The position numbers were made by a program, and so were the translations under genes. From the NCBI GenBank assembly GCA_002682825.1, contig NOKP01000034.1, forward strand, positions 372,001 through 436,000: a stretch of 64,000 nucleotides of DNA, read 5' to 3'. The notes under the pieces are model-generated. The model saw nothing but the letters and a program-made list of their open reading frames with translations, was not told the origin of the DNA and searched no databases. This document shows, piece by piece, positions 21,716 to 33,696 of this stretch; position 1 is the first letter of the stretch; each line of letters opens with the position of its first letter. Source of the stretch: Neonectria sp. B-13. Taxonomy: Eukaryota; Ascomycota; Sordariomycetes; Hypocreales; Nectriaceae.

Positions 21716-23477
21716 ATGGCTGTCATTGAGGAGCGAGATCCAGCCACAAACACAAACCCCCAAAAGGTCTTCCACTACACCGACCTTCAACGAACCAAAC
21801 CGACTCGGGCTAATGATCCTTACGAATACCTGGCTGGCTTCGGTAACCGCCATCAGTCTGAGCTCATTCCCGGAGCATTGCCTGTTGCCCAGAACAACCC
21901 ACAGGACCGGGGGCTTGGCCTTTACACCGAAGGCATTACATACTCGGCATTCGCGGCCCCCAGACACGTAAACATGAGCATTTACATGTACCGCACCCGA
22001 CCCTCAGCTGCGCATAGTGGCTACGGAGTTATCGACAGCAGATCAAACATTGAAAATTGCCTTCTATCGCTCAACACCAACGTCGAGACGTTGCCAGGGC
22101 AAGCCGAATGGTCACCCTTTCCGCTTCCGGCACACGGAGACGAGGTGGACTTCACCGATGGACTCCATACCCTCGCAGGCAGCGGAGATCCGAATCTGCG
22201 GGATGGAATTGCCCTGTACATCTTCAGTTTCAACAAGAATATGCCTGGTAGAGCGTACTGCAACACGGATGGGGATTTCCTCATCGTCGCACAACTAGGC
22301 ACTCTTGATATTCAGACCGAGATGGGTAAGCTGTTCGTTCAACCAGGAGAGATCTGCGTCATACCACGAGGTTTACGCTTCCGTGTGAACTTGGGCCTCG
22401 ATACTTCCGTTGCTCGTGGCTACATCACCGAGATTTGGGGTTCGACTTGGGAGCTGCCAGACCTTGGTCCCATCGGCGGTCATGGTTTAGCCAATCCACG
22501 CGATTTTTTATTCCCGACGGCGTATATTGATGACGACTTACATCGCGACTTTACAATCGTGGTCAAGAACAACGGGAAGCACGTCTGTATCGAGCAAGAT
22601 CATAGCCCCTTTGATGTGGTTGCTTGGCATGGTAACGTCGTGCCATATAAGGCGGGTCTTATGTCAATGTCAACTTGCCGGTATGCTAACACCCCACAGT
22701 ATGATTTGACCAAGTTCGCATCCCAAAATGCCACGTCGATAGATCACACCGACCCATCCATCAACACCGTCCTAACCGCCAAATCCCGCGATCCCAACAC
22801 ACCGCTGGCCGACTTTCTCTGGTTTGGCCCCCGTTGGGATGTGGCCTCAAACAGTTTCCGCCTGCCATATTTCCACCGCAACTCGGCCTCTGAGTTCCTG
22901 GCCTGTCTTTATGGTCAAGGCTTAGGCAGGTCGGACGACTTTCAGCCTGGAGGCGGCAGCTATGAGGGCGGCCATACGCCCCATGGGGGATTTGACGACG
23001 GCTACGTGAATGAAGTCAAGCTTCAAGTCAACCAGCCAAGACGTATCTTGGAGGGTATGTTATTGATCGATGATAGTTTGGATCCGAGGGACCATCGTCA
23101 ATTTTCCGTGGTATGTTGAAGAACTGACAGCTTCCAGATCAGATGACCATCATGATCGAGACGAGCAGAACATTTCTGTTCACAGAGTATGCCCGCAAGG
23201 ACTGTGGAGTCATACATACCCAAGGGACGAACCCTAAAGTCTGGGATAACCTACCTGTAAGGGGCCACCTTTTCCGCGAGCTGCCTTTGTGGTGAAGTTG
23301 GTTCTCAACCCTCATGCAAAATAACAACAGAGGATAGCAAAGGCTGACCATGGTTACGTTTAGGACCGCTTCTCGACCAATCCAAAGATCAGGGCGCTTC
23401 TAGAGCGTGTCAAGGAGGAAAAGGCAGCAGCTCGATCCCAAGCCGATTACTATCACAACTTTGACCTGACAGACTGA
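21716..23477 (+). CDS. Homogentisate 1,2-dioxygenase-family ring-cleaving dioxygenase
   Basis: A 523-residue cupin-fold iron dioxygenase from three exons (21716-23054, 23138-23256, 23364-23477). Family landmarks run in order: YEYLAGFGNRHQSE, APRHVNMSIYMYR, DFVVAWHGN-like VVAWHGNVVPYK, the active-site His region SIDHTDPSINTV, iron ligands His and Glu in FHRNSASEFL, and the third ligand region HTPHGG. It is longer than typical HGD (about 440-470) because of an N-terminal extension of about 35 residues and a longer C-terminus. HGD cleaves homogentisate to maleylacetoacetate. No maleylacetoacetate isomerase or fumarylacetoacetase lies nearby, so a different hydroquinone-type substrate is possible (inference). 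The last intron is less certain; reading through would give a shorter tail. Confidence 0.85.
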
Positions 23478-23582
23478 GTTGCGTACAAGTTGTGACCAGT
23501 GTCTATATTTGCAATCGATCTGTCAAGGAAGCAGATGCGATAGAATTTGAGTCTGGATGTTGGAAGGATTGTAGCCTGTTTG

Positions 23583-26500
23583 TTAGGCTAGCTCAACCAT
23601 GCTGTCACTCATTACATGTAGAATATGGCGAAACTTGCGCCAGTTCCACCTCCCAACTTCTTCCAAGAGTCCAACATAACTCATAATGACTCTTCGGGCT
23701 GAGCTGTATCCTCCGGGGAATACCACCCCGTCAAATGAGATGCTTCCACCTTCACTAATAAACTTGTTTGGAGGATATGCCTTGTTTTGATGGGATGTGC
23801 TCCAACCAGGAAGGCCCTCATCTGCAACCTGACTCCAATCAACCTCCTCCAAAAGCTCCAAGGGCTCATCACCTCCCAGCTCGAGGCTTGAGGGTGAAGC
23901 ATAGATGTATAGCCCAAGCACAAGGGCTGAATTAAAAAGAGCAACCTCTGACAAAAACATAGTGCCGTCAGCTATCTTCCTCTTCATCATGCACGTGTGA
24001 ACTTGAGCTGCATGTAAACAAGCGCGCCTCGCGTGTGGACTATCCGCCCATTGCAGAATCTTTTGGAGAGCGGCTTTCCCTGCGTCAACGCCCTCCCGCC
24101 CGGCTGCAACCTCAAAAAGATTAATATTTGCCGTCAGAGCTAAGCACATGGCGTGCCAAAGAGCCATGCTGTTTGGATCGCTTTCTAAGAATTCCCGTCC
24201 ATAGTTGGTATAGACATCCCGGAGCAGTGGTGTAATCCCCGCATCAGCCGGGTCAACGGGAAAGTATTCCCTCGGAAAGAGATTATTTTTAATCGTGCCA
24301 TCGCCTTGCATCATACCACGACTTCGTATTTGTGCCATATACAGCCACGCCGCGGACAGTAACGTGTAGATGGCCATGGAGCTAGCAGGGCTGGCCTCTG
24401 GGGAGACCAGCGTGCAGCCTTGAATACCCATGGCAGGTGGGTTCATGCAGGATGCTGCAGTCGGGTCGAGTTTTACCCAGCGACTTGCGTCAGCTGCATT
24501 AAACAAGCGCACCGGGCAAGGCATGTATAATTGCATCGTGTCGACCCGAACAATGGGATTGGATCCCACACTGGACGTATAGAAGGAGTCCACAATGACG
24601 AAACATGCAGCGATTCTACCGATAGGTCAGTCCAGAGCCAGAAGTTGCAGGGTGATCAGCCATGAAGTCAAGAAGCCTGCCCAGAATGCAACTTGAGTCG
24701 GTTGATAGCATCACGGAGTAACAGAAATCACGGTGGCTCTGCGAGGAGCTCACCTCTTGGCAGATTCTACTCTTGCCCAAGCTTTCCAGGCAAGATCATT
24801 TCGCCGGTTTTGGGGCAAATTTGGCGACAGAGGGGGGCCCTTGCTCACTTCAAAGAGGCCATGTTGTTGGGCGATCTAGACGGCATTACTGTCAGCATCA
24901 AGGATGATATAAGTACTGGAGGTTTGGTGACGACTTACGGTAAGGGCTTTGACGTAAAGGCTGTAGGTATGTTCTGATTGCGCGCACTCCTGGGTACGGT
25001 GGTTAAACGATGAGATAATGAGATTCGATGAGTGACACACCTCTAGAACGATGGCGTAGCTCAAGAACAAGATAGCCGAACCAAGCAGAGTGACTAGCAG
25101 CTGAGAGTTTGTTCTCTCCCATGTTCGTGACAGCGCGGCGTTGCACCTCCCAATACCTTTCTGCAAAACGGGAAAATCTATCAGTCGATGCTGGATGTAG
25201 GGTTTGCTCTCTCCGAGACAAACATACCAACAGCTGGGTCGCAACGAAACGCCTTGTTCTTTCGGGATCCAGCAGGTGAAGTCCAATCAAGCACATGGGA
25301 AAGAGAATAGCGTTTGGTGTGCGCCTGGCGGAAAAAGTCGGCTCATGAATGAATGGTACTATATTGTGGAAGCGCTGGAAGTAGAGGTCGATACACATGG
25401 CCAGGGTATCGGCACTTGGCAGTCGGCTGTCGTAGACGGCGTCACTCGGGATGTCATCATCTTGATACTGTAAGAAACGATGAGTTACTACGAGAGAGAA
25501 ATAATCTTTACTCCTAAGAGTGGAAATATAAGACTTGCCGTCCTGTTTCGCGTGAACGTAAACTCCTTGAGGAGCTCTAGTCTTCTGGCATCGCTCAGCC
25601 CCCGTCTTGGTCCATTGGTACGTAGGGGTGGTGAATCATCGTTTGTGTCATCCGGACCGGACCCGGAAAATAGGTTGCTACCACTATGATGAGCCGCATC
25701 AGACCAAAGCGTCTGAATCAAGTACCAGGGAGGTCCCCGCTTCCGCGGCCACAGTCTGGCTACTTTGGCAAAGCGTTCCTCGGGGATATCAGAGCCCAAG
25801 CTATGTTTGCTAGTCACAGAGTCTTGTAGATCATCGAGCAGAGATGGCTCTCCAGGAATCGGTAGAATGTCCCAGATGTCTCCTATCCCCGAGGGCGAGG
25901 GTACTTCGCCGTTAAAGACCGACAACCAAGCTAGGCCTTCGCGGTCGAGTGATCGTCGAACAGCTCGGAATTCGGACGGGATATTAGGAGAGCGATCGCA
26001 ACCCAACACGGTAAAATCTTCCATGTAGTAAGCTAGGGGGTCGTTGCTATTTTGTGGTGGTGCTGCAGCAAAGGAGTCCCGAGACGTCCAGCCTCCAACA
26101 GCTCGTCCAATATCAGAAAAGCTAGAACTAGCTCCAAGTTGGAGCTCGGGTATACCTTCGGCACCAGGCGGACTCCCATGTAGATTGGAGTGCGTTGGGG
26201 AGAGGGTAAGCAGTGCGACAGACCCGTTTACTCTGGGCCCTGTGCAAGGGTCCCCGTCAGGTGCCGGAGAGCGAGGCGGATATTCTTCGTTGGCTGGTAG
26301 TGAAGATTCAAGAGCGGAGGGAGAAGCTGAACTTGGCGATGCTCGGTGAGGTTGCGGACTCGATGCTGGATTCTCAATTGGATGCTCAGTGCTGTGATCG
26401 GCCTCCAATCCAGGCTGCGGAGGTTGCGGTTGATGCGGAACAACATGAATTGATTGTTCATCTCGAGCGCCTTGGTCGTTTTGTTGTCCTTCTTGACTAG

Positions 26501-26803
26501 TATGGCCTTTGATATGGCGTTTGAGCACGTCGCTGTTCGTCAACGACAGCGAAACTTCAGTTACAGCCCGCAAGGAACATTGGAGGGTGAATTGATAGAC
26601 AGACGTACCCACGGGCAAACCTCTTGTGGCAAATTCGACAATGATATGGTTTTTCACCGGTATCTACCTCACCGAACAGCGGTTAGAGTCAAGTTAGTTG
26701 TGACTCGGGGGGCCTAAGGGAGATTACGGGACCGCTCATGTCGCTTCAGGTGCTCGATCTTGGAAAAGCTGCTATCGCAGTATGGACAGACTCGGATAGG
26801 CAT
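23583..26803 (-). CDS. C2H2 zinc-finger transcription factor with fungal-specific regulator domain
   Basis: A 905-residue nuclear regulator rebuilt from eight exons: 26803-26728, 26663-26609, 26532-25512, 25467-25228, 25160-25041, 24989-24939, 24875-24754, 24615-23583. All junctions are GT-AG and keep frame. Two adjacent C2H2 fingers are split by introns: CPYCDSSFSKIEHLKRHERSH with the linker TGEKP, then CRICHKRFARGDVLKRHIKGH. A long Pro/Ser-rich linker follows (residues about 60-330). The C-terminal half has fungal regulator motifs: CIDLYFQRFHNIVPFIHEPTF, AQQHGLFEVSKG and DSFYTSSVGSNPIVRVDTMQ. It sits in the middle of the catabolic cluster and is the obvious candidate for its pathway-specific activator, recognising the CCCACA elements. 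That pairing is inference. Confidence 0.88.
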
Positions 26804-28157
26804 TACAAATGTGAGCGAAGGCGATTTCGCCTCTGTAAGCTAAGAATATATGTTAATTACAAAGATTAAGATGTGTAAATGGGGTTGAGTCGGTTTGGTG
26901 AAATGCCCAAGCAGGTTCACAATGCAATGCATGATAACCGCGGCATAGTTTGAGCTGGAATTCTGGGGAAGAAAACGCGGGGAATGCCAACTGCCGTATC
27001 ACGTGTCATGACCCGGTACTCTTGTCACCAGTCTAGGACGATTTAGGCCCGGAGGGTGAGGACTAGACGGCCAGGCGGTACAGGGAACCCTGGTCAGATA
27101 TCCATAAGCGATGAGGATAGCCCTTAAACTACCCTGTACACGAAGTGCATGACCACGCTCTAAATAGTCGATGTGGTCGTATGTAAGGACGCCATTCGTG
27201 CACTGCTATCTGATGACCTCAATGACCCGGGCGGTGTGACAAGCTTAGTTCTAACACAGGCGTCTAAGTTGAAATCTTCATGCTCACGATACAATCGAAG
27301 CAGTGAGTTACTGGTATCAAGCTAAGAGTCCTTAGAGTATATGCTCGAGCTGCGGAACTTGATACTGCGGATAGAAATGCTAAGTTGTACGGGCCGTTTT
27401 CCGAGACTTTTCCAAAAACCCTCAACCCAGCTTTTAAGAATAATCTTGATTTTGCTAGAATTTGGGTCGCTTGAGGTTTGCAGCGCGGCAAAAAGCCACA
27501 TACCATACCCACACGGCTGCCTGCATTCATGATAGACATTGCAGGGCATGATGCCAAACTCAGGCCCCACAAGCGCCGATGGTGTGCAAACATGTGGCAT
27601 TGCCTGGGGTGTGTGCTGGAGGTGGGCGAAGGTGGAGTTTTCTCCGACGCTCAAACAAAGCTGCCCAATCAATACGAACTGCACAAAGTCAATATATAAG
27701 CCATGGATCAGGGCCTGGCCTGGATGTGGGTGAGCGAAGATGGTACCTTATGGGCTCCGGGCGTCCCCGGAGACTGGAGTTTGCTGAATGTGGGGTCATG
27801 GTGATGTGATGTGGGACGAGCGAGTGAGGCGTTGTAGAGGTGTACAAGGGGTCATCCGTGTGACGGGAGCAAGAGGACAAAGCAGTTGCCCCGAAAGAGC
27901 CAAGTGAGTGTAAGTACTGCGTAGTAGCGAGTTGATGACGGCAAGCATCGCGGTCGACTTGAATGTTGAATTGCACCAAGTCCATTGGAAAGCCTTTGTA
28001 TAGGCGATGGCTTATCACGCCTCTTCTTCCCCGCATCAATCAAAGCCGTTTTCTGCCAGCCAAACTACGGTGTGCCTTGGATGTCGTTCCGTTGCCGCCC
28101 TTCTTCTTTCTGCCCATAATTTCCATTTCAGTCCGTTTCTCAAAAGGGGAAAAAGTC
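26804..28157. promoter_or_regulatory. Divergent region between the C2H2 regulator and the peroxisomal thiolase
   Basis: No gene was found in 1.35 kb. On the thiolase side are CCCCACAA (27565-27572), ATGTGGGG (27788-27795) and ATGTGGG (27809-27815), about 345-370 bp before the thiolase ATG. The side near the regulator gene shows no such motif. Confidence 0.45.
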
Positions 28158-29709
28158 ATGTCTGCCGCTACACAGAGGTTGGAGAAGCTATCAGAACAGC
28201 TCGCACCTCCTTCAAGCCATTCAATGCGACATGGCCTCTTGAAGAAAGAGCCCAACGACGTGGTAAGTATCATCAAATATATTCGGAAACACCCCCTAGC
28301 TAATCCCCTCAATTGTAGGTCATCACCGTTGCCCTGCGTACTGCTTTGACCAAAGCCCGTAAAGGCTTGCTGAAAGACACACCTCTTGAAGGTCTTTTGG
28401 TGCCTCTATTGAAGGTGCGTTGCATCCTAATCTGTTACTGTCATACGATACAAACCGAGACTCTTGGTTCTTTAGAATGTGCGTGAGAAGGCAGGTATTG
28501 ACCCATCTCTTGTGGAAGAGGTTGTCGTTGGCAATGCCCTCCACAAAGATGCACCTTTCATGACGAGAGCCTCGACCATTGCCGCCGGATACCCTCCAAC
28601 AACATCTATATCCGTCGTGAGCCGCTGGTGCTCCTCTGGGCTCTTAGCAGTCGAGGCTGTAGCCCAAAAGATTGCAGTGGGAAGCATCGACATAGGGCTC
28701 GCCATCGGAGTTGAAAGCATGAGTCTGAACCCCGATAACGGAGCACCGAAGTTTCCTGAATATTTTCAGCAGAACCCTACGATAGGGGATTTGTCTATGC
28801 CAATGCCTTGGACGTCAGAGAATATTGCCAAAGACTTCGGAGTCAGTCGCGAGAAGCAAGACAATTACGCGACAGCCTCATGGCAGAAAGCCGAGGCAGC
28901 TCAGCGGGCTGGCCTCTCAGCACAAGAGATCATACCCATTACGACAGTATGGATAGATCCCAAAACAGGCGAGGCTCTCAATGTGTCTGTGGACAAAGAT
29001 GATGGTATTCGTCCCGGTACAACCCAGGAAGCTCTGTCCAAGATCCGACCGGCCTTTCCGAAATGGCCTCCTGCTGCAACGACAGGAGGCAACGCATCCC
29101 AGATCACAGACGGCGCAGCAGCGGTTCTTATGATGCGTCGTGATGTCGCCGAGAAGTTGAAGGTCCCAATCATTGGAAAGTTTGTGTTGTCAACAATTGC
29201 CGGACTCGAGCCACGCATCATGGGCATCGGTCCTGCTCTTGCAATCCCCAAGTTGTTGAAGAAAGTCGGAATTTCCAAAGATGACGTTGATGTATTTGAG
29301 ATCAACGAGGCCTTTGCGTCCATGGTACGAACAGCCCCCCGGTTGCATCCCGTGCCGTGACTAACTCTGTGGCAGCTGGTGTATTGCGTAGAGCATCTGG
29401 GACTTGACCCAGCTCGCGTCAATCCACGCGGCGGTGCAATGTAAGCTCCTCAATCCTAGAAATAGAGTATCACCATTTTCTGACTAGTCCTGTAGAGCCA
29501 TTGGTCATCCTTTAGGCTGCACAGGGGCGCGCCAGATTGTCACAGCTCTGGCTGAACTCCATCGCACTCGACGAAGAGTTGCGGTCACGTCTATGTGCAT
29601 TGGAACAGTAAGTCTAGGTCTTCTAGTATCTCTTCGATGTAGCCACATTGGATTTAACGGGGTCGCATAGGGAATGGGAATGGCGGCTCTGATTGTCTCA
29701 GAGCACTGA
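28158..29709 (+). CDS. 3-ketoacyl-CoA thiolase with PTS2 peroxisomal signal
   Basis: A 421-residue thiolase from six exons (28158-28262, 28319-28414, 28476-29324, 29376-29440, 29496-29607, 29671-29709). Residues 7-15 (RLEKLSEQL) match the PTS2 consensus R-L-X5-Q-L, so import into peroxisomes via Pex7 is expected. The nucleophilic Cys is about residue 119 in RWCSSGLLA, replacing the usual NRQCSSGL context. Conserved NASQITDGAAA and NEAFASM follow. GHPLGCTGARQ holds the catalytic His and SMCIGT the second Cys. Peroxisomal thiolases complete beta-oxidation and, in fungi, oxoadipyl-CoA thiolysis. Promoter motifs place it in the catabolic group. It is distinct from the thiolase at 15061 in targeting and exon structure. 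Confidence 0.9.
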
Positions 29710-29970
29710 ATGTCTTGCCACCGGTGGTTCGGTCGTCAAGGTTTAAGCTGGGAGGGATGCGAAAGGTCAGACGGCTTGTAAAGATACTTCGCCCTTCCAA
29801 GATGGAGCTCAATCTTCTGCAAAGTAACTTCACTCCATGTCCGAAATTATCCTTGTGGTCTGTTTTGCAACGTGAAGTTCATTGGGTGCTATTCTCAATG
29901 GCCATAAAGTATTGCAGAAGATTCAGGAAAATTTGCGGTAAGCGTATTGTTGACTACCCGCCATTCTGAC

Positions 29971-31060
29971 TCAGTTTCTTCTGATCAAAGATGATAACAA
30001 ATTTCCCTGTGAAATACAAGATGGTCAGCAATGTCTCTATCAAGGTACCGCATTGTAACAGGATAGGACGCACCTGGGAGAAATCATCCACTATCGACAT
30101 TGAGTCCCCTAGTTTGATGAGACGAACCTTTGACTTTACCGAGCCCCTTTCAACGAAACATATAGTCTCCACGATGTCTTGCTTAGTGCCAACTGTAGAG
30201 CTAATGATCTTGATGCCTTTTTCGATGAATAACAGAGATGGAAGGACACCAGCTGGTCTGTAAGCGGGATTCCAACGCAAACTAGAGTACCAAAGGACCC
30301 AGAATCTCCAGACTTGAGTGGTATGCCTCCGCTGATGCTGGGCAGGCGATAACAACCGATATACCTTGAGACCCTGCCAACTCGCCAGCTATCCTTGGCA
30401 AGTCAAGGGTTGTGGCATCTAAAAAGGCGTCTCCACAATCCATGCAATAGACGTTCTTACCCTCCCCGACGTCAATTGAGAGGACTCGATATCCCATTGC
30501 CTTGACATACTGGATAGCCAGCGCCCCAAAACCGCCGCCAGCACCCGTGATGGCAATCCATTGACTGGGGGTGGCTCCCGCCGCTTTAATGGCAGCATAT
30601 ACCGTGACGCCTCCGCACAAAATGGGACCGATGACTTCGTTCGACACTTGAATGTCCGGAGGGATTCGAGTGATGTACGTCGGGGGCACGAGGGCATACT
30701 CGGCGAAAGTGCCGTCGATCTTGCGACCAGAGTTCATCTGCTCCTTGAAACGCATCTCGCCACCGGGATGCATGCAGAAGGCACAAGCATCGCAAATGTC
30801 ACGGAGCCAGGCGATACCAACTCCATCGTCCACCCGTGCCTGCATGTGCGCCATATCACCAGTCTGAATGACATAACCAACGCCTTCGCGACCCAGGATA
30901 CTCCTCGCGGGACCTAATTTGCCAGATGCTAGAGCCAAGTCAGTTCCGCAAACGCCAGTAGCTGACATTTGCTCATATCTTCAACTCGTTAACGGCAACG
31001 AATCCAGCTTCCAGGCGAGGACTACCGAAGTTTCATTCTAGGTCCTTGGATCCCATAACT
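29971..31060 (-). pseudogene. Degenerate zinc-dependent alcohol dehydrogenase
   Basis: The frame 30968-30282 covers most of a class III-like yeast ADH: GVCGTDLA, a zinc-lobe, DGTFAEYALVPP, and a Rossmann motif GAGGGFGALA. Key residues are lost: the catalytic GHE motif is GRE (LGREGVG), and the fourth structural-zinc Cys is replaced in CDACAFC...EMRF. Upstream, the expected VKVSATGVCG lead-in is broken by a TGA and lacks a start codon. Downstream, the expected GTLVCVGIP segment is in a second frame and the following AYRPAGVLPSLLFIEKG in a third, so there are at least two frameshifts. It lies between the thiolase and the CoA-transferase. The original enzyme probably oxidised an alcohol intermediate. 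Confidence 0.78.
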
Positions 31061-31089
31061 TTCTAGAGGAGCTTATTATTCATAGTTTG

Positions 31090-33058
31090 CTATGTTTGAT
31101 AGGGCCGAATATCCGGGCACACAGTGAACGATGCTTCTGTCTTGGCTCGAAGTTCATCTATGGAAATATTTTCGTCGATTTCCACCAACACAAGCCCGTC
31201 TTGGGTCACGTCGAAGACTGCAAGTTCCGTGATAATTCTGGACACACATCGTCTCCCAGTCAACGGGAATGTGCAATCTGCGTACTGGGGTCAGCATGCT
31301 TGTCAAGGCCGCGATAAATGGCAGAGATTTCCCTAGCAAATTTGGAAGTTTGACAATATTAAATGTAAATGAAAGATGAATACGCACGTTTGAGGATTTT
31401 TGGGTTCCCTTTTTTGTCGACATGATCCTAATAGCAAGGGATAACGTCAGCTTAGGAGTTCAAACAGAAAGGCCGACGAGGTAGGCCCAGTACGCACCAT
31501 GGTAACGATGACTTTTGTCTTTGATGGATTTCCGACAAGGTCCATAGCTCCTCCAATTCCTTTGACTTTTCCTGGTAGCATGAAATTGGCGAGGTCTTCC
31601 TAGTTAGTCCTTGAAAATGCTCATGGCCCATGATCATGGTGGCTCACCTCCATGCATGCTGACCTGCAAGGCCCCCAACATGGTCATATGAATCTTCCCC
31701 GCTCGGATCATTCCAAAGCTTTCATGGCTTCCAAAATAGGATGCTCCGGGATTGACTGTGACAGTCTCTTTTCCAGGATTGATCAAATCGGGGTCCTCCT
31801 CTCCCGGCTTGGGGTACTTGCCCATGCCCAAAATTCCATTCTCAGACTGAAGGATGACCTCAACTCCATCGGGAAGAAATGCTGGAGCAGCTAGAGGCAT
31901 TCCAATTCCTAAATTGACATACATGCCATCTTTCAACTCCTTTGCAGCGCGCTTGATGATTTTAATTCTACGGCTAGCAGTATTGCCGGCACCGACAACT
32001 GAGAACGGATCAGCCGTATCACTCCGATAATGAGTAACAAATTTGTCAGGGGACGTGAATACCTGATTTCAAAAGTTCATCGGTCGATTCCAAGAACTTG
32101 AGTTTTTCGATACCCTTTCCCACCGTGGACTTGATAACTTTGTCGACGTATACTCCCTGCAAGTGCACGTTCTCAGGGGAGATGTCGCCAACATTCACAA
32201 TCTCGTCGGCTTCTACAATTGTGTGCTGCGCATTCTTGGCCATTGCCTCGTTAAAGTTGTTCATCGCTCGTCGGAACTGACAGTTGCCAAGACGATCCGC
32301 TTTATGAACCTTGACCAGAGCAACATCTCCATGAATTGCCTCTTCCAGCACGAATGGCTTTCCATTGAAGACCTTTGTCTCTTTGGGAGTGGAAAAGTTC
32401 TCAACTGTGCCAGTTGAAGTAAACTTGGTAGGCATCTCTCCAGTTTGAACTGACTACTGGTAAGTAGCCTCTTAACGTCTGGAAGTTTGCAAGGAGACTC
32501 ACTGATAGTCCCGTAGCCCGTTGGGGTATAGAAAGCTGGTACACCGGCTGCACCACTTGCAATCTTCTCGGCCATGGTCCCTTGTGGTGTGAGTTCAAGA
32601 TCTAGTTGTCCAGTAAGATACATGCTCTCAAGCGTAGTGTTTTCTCCAATATATGACGCAATCATCTTTTTTATTTGCCCTGTTTCAAGGAGCTGCCCTG
32701 AAAAATGTCAGCGGTCTCATCATCCAGTCGCTCTGGTCATCCAAGTAAACTCACCTAGGCCAACCCCTGGCATTCCAGCGTTGTTAGACACAACGACTAA
32801 GCTGCTAATGTCGGGACGATCTCGCAAAGCATTAATCAGCGTGTTTGGCACCCCGGAAAATCCAAAGCCACCAACGAGGACTGTAGAGCCGCTCTTCACG
32901 CCTTCCACGGCTTCTCCGCTTGAGTTACATAGCTTATTGATACCCAAGCGCGCACAGGCTGACGAAAAGCCACGCCTATCAACGGAGGCCGCGGTGCGCC
33001 TAAGGATGGTTCTGACACGCTGCATCGTACTCTGAAAAGTTGGTCGTGCCAAGTACAT
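31090..33058 (-). CDS. Succinyl-CoA:3-oxoacid CoA-transferase (SCOT-type)
   Basis: A 516-residue family I CoA-transferase with fused alpha and beta subunits, from seven exons: 33058-32755, 32697-32503, 32437-32063, 31998-31648, 31595-31498, 31427-31388, 31277-31090. The N-terminal ~40 residues are Arg-rich and acid-poor, a likely mitochondrial presequence. The alpha-domain motif [16 protein letters not shown] and [11 protein letters not shown] follow. The beta domain begins around [21 protein letters not shown] and SENGILGMG carry the catalytic Glu. GGAMDLV and [10 protein letters not shown] close the fold. It would activate 3-oxoadipate or acetoacetate with succinyl-CoA. An alternative ATG at 33025 would also leave a presequence. 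One acceptor (AAG) is non-consensus. CCCCACAT motifs lie 145-170 bp upstream. Confidence 0.9.
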
Positions 33059-33202
33059 TTGACTTGAACGTTGGTGTGGACTCGTTTTTCTCGATGTTGT
33101 TATGGTCAAAGATGAATTGCTTTTGTTTCAAAGTACCAAGTCTTCAGTGTCAGCTTTGATGATGAGCATCCACCTACACCCATCCACCTACACCCATCCA
33201 CA

Positions 33203-33228
33203 ATGTGGGGCCTCATTCATCCCCACAT
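33203..33228. promoter_or_regulatory. CCCCACAT inverted pair upstream of SCOT
   Basis: ATGTGGGG (33203-33210) and CCCCACAT (33221-33228) form an inverted pair separated by 10 bp, 145-170 bp upstream of the start codon. It is the cleanest copy of the recurrent cluster motif. Confidence 0.6.
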
Positions 33229-33312
33229 CCATAGGGATTATTCGTCAAACAACACCAGGGCCACTTGTGGCGTTTGGATTCAGGATCTGATGAGATCGTT
33301 GCGAGACGAAAG

Positions 33313-33696
33313 ATGTCAACCAAGGTCGATAACCATGAAAGCCGTCTGTCGACGACGCTAGACCACCCAACAATAGGCAAAATATAAGGAGTCGGCCTCG
33401 AAGATGGCACCATAGTTCAATTTCGAGGCATTCCGTTCGCTTCGATTTCAGCAAGATGGGAGAACGCTGTTTTACTTAACTGCCAACTGGTAAACGACGG
33501 GACGTTTGATGCAAGCCACCTTGGACCAGCCTGCCCTCAAAGAGCTAGAGGACAGCGAACGAACCTGCAATTGCTAGGGGATGTCGTTTTAGAAGGGAGA
33601 AATCCAGGCACATTAGAGCTCGAGTGCCTAAACTTGGTGGTTAATCGACCGGCCAGCTTACAGCTGAATAGTGAAGTGCCGGTCTTGGTTTGGTAG
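33313..33696 (+). pseudogene. N-terminal relic of a type B carboxylesterase
   Basis: One frame reads as the first ~125 residues of a fungal carboxylesterase: LDHPTIGKI, an in-frame TAA, GVGLEDGTIVQFRGIPFAS, DASHLGPACPQ, ECLNLVVNRPAS and PVLVW. It then stops exactly where the oxyanion segment IHGGG should follow. The rest of the enzyme, including the catalytic Ser, is absent. A stop inside the frame plus truncation make it a relic. Confidence 0.6.
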
